DNA of 64,000 nucleotides from NCBI RefSeq assembly GCF_000182565.1, contig NW_015971541.1, positions 1,373,039 through 1,437,038 of the forward strand, read 5' to 3'. Shown here piece after piece: positions 63,941-64,000 of the stretch. Positions within the stretch are counted from its first letter, which is position 1. Every line of letters starts with the position of its first letter. The stretch is from Spizellomyces punctatus DAOM BR117. Taxonomy: Eukaryota > Chytridiomycota > Chytridiomycetes > Spizellomycetales > Spizellomycetaceae. Under the pieces are notes generated by a model. The model saw only the letters and a list, made by a program, of their open reading frames with translations. It had not been told where the DNA came from and searched no databases. The position numbers and the translations under genes are program-made.

Positions 63941-64000
63941 CTGCAAAGAGCAAAACACCAAAGAAATTGACCAATATTAGCGATCCGAACGAGTGACAGC

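Overview
The window is nuclear DNA of a flagellated (zoosporic) fungus, probably a chytrid-grade lineage. Most genes have several short introns (about 45-110 bases, GT..AG with pyrimidine-rich 3' ends), and spacing is tight, usually 200-600 bases. The gene set is fungal (chitin deacetylase-like GPI protein, O-acetylhomoserine sulfhydrylase, Ap4A phosphorylase, Lam-type GRAM/VASt protein). It also holds genes kept only by lineages with motile cilia: an outer-dynein-arm docking protein, a radial-spoke RSP4/6 head protein, a Tctex1 light chain and a calcyphosin-type EF-hand protein. I cannot name the species. One 100-N scaffold gap lies at 39437-39536.

Layout. 1-6.7 kb: ubiquitin-ubiquitin-AN1 fusion (cut by the left edge), securin, calcyphosin-like protein, a 74-aa SAP/MANF-C-like protein. 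7.4-16 kb: GRAM/VASt sterol-transfer protein, NFS1, QCR9, a hydroxyacid reductase, pirin. 16-26 kb: MTHFR, PRMT1, two unassigned proteins, the docking protein ODAD1/CCDC63, tail-anchored thioredoxin. 26-33 kb: MET17, a nuclease-fold gene of unknown role, tail-anchored BAG protein, RPS29, an orphan zinc-finger exon pair, RPF1. 33-43 kb: CDF zinc transporter, APA2-type phosphorylase, an AltMIEF1-like LYR protein, a membrane protein, the gap-truncated radial-spoke gene, an orphan ORF. 43-64 kb: UBP8, SLX9, Tctex1 protein, SDS22, YIF1, chitin deacetylase-like protein, RED/IK, a MED28-like coiled coil, SCAI, a GNAT acetyltransferase, TMEM41A-like protein (cut by the right edge).

There is no operon logic, but themes recur. 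Divergent pairs share short promoters (NFS1/QCR9, MTHFR/PRMT1, BAG/RPS29, RPF1/zinc transporter, APA2/LYR, UBP8/SLX9, Tctex1/SDS22, deacetylase/RED, MED28-like/SCAI). The palindrome TCACGTGA, the core of the yeast Cbf1/Met4 methionine-regulon site, occurs repeatedly in promoters, including twice before MET17 and once (7-base form) before MTHFR. Several genes are too short or too fragmented to appear as single ORFs (QCR9, RPS29, the LYR protein, microexons in MTHFR and the EF-hand gene); these were assembled by reading splice sites and frames by eye. Exon boundaries are therefore predictions.

I found no convincing transposon, CRISPR array, tRNA or rRNA. The least explained items are the PD-(D/E)XK-like gene at 28.6-29.7 kb, the double-ubiquitin-AN1 fusion, the orphan zinc-finger exons at 31.75-32.08 kb, the type I membrane protein at 21.5-22.6 kb and the stand-alone AltMIEF1-like gene.
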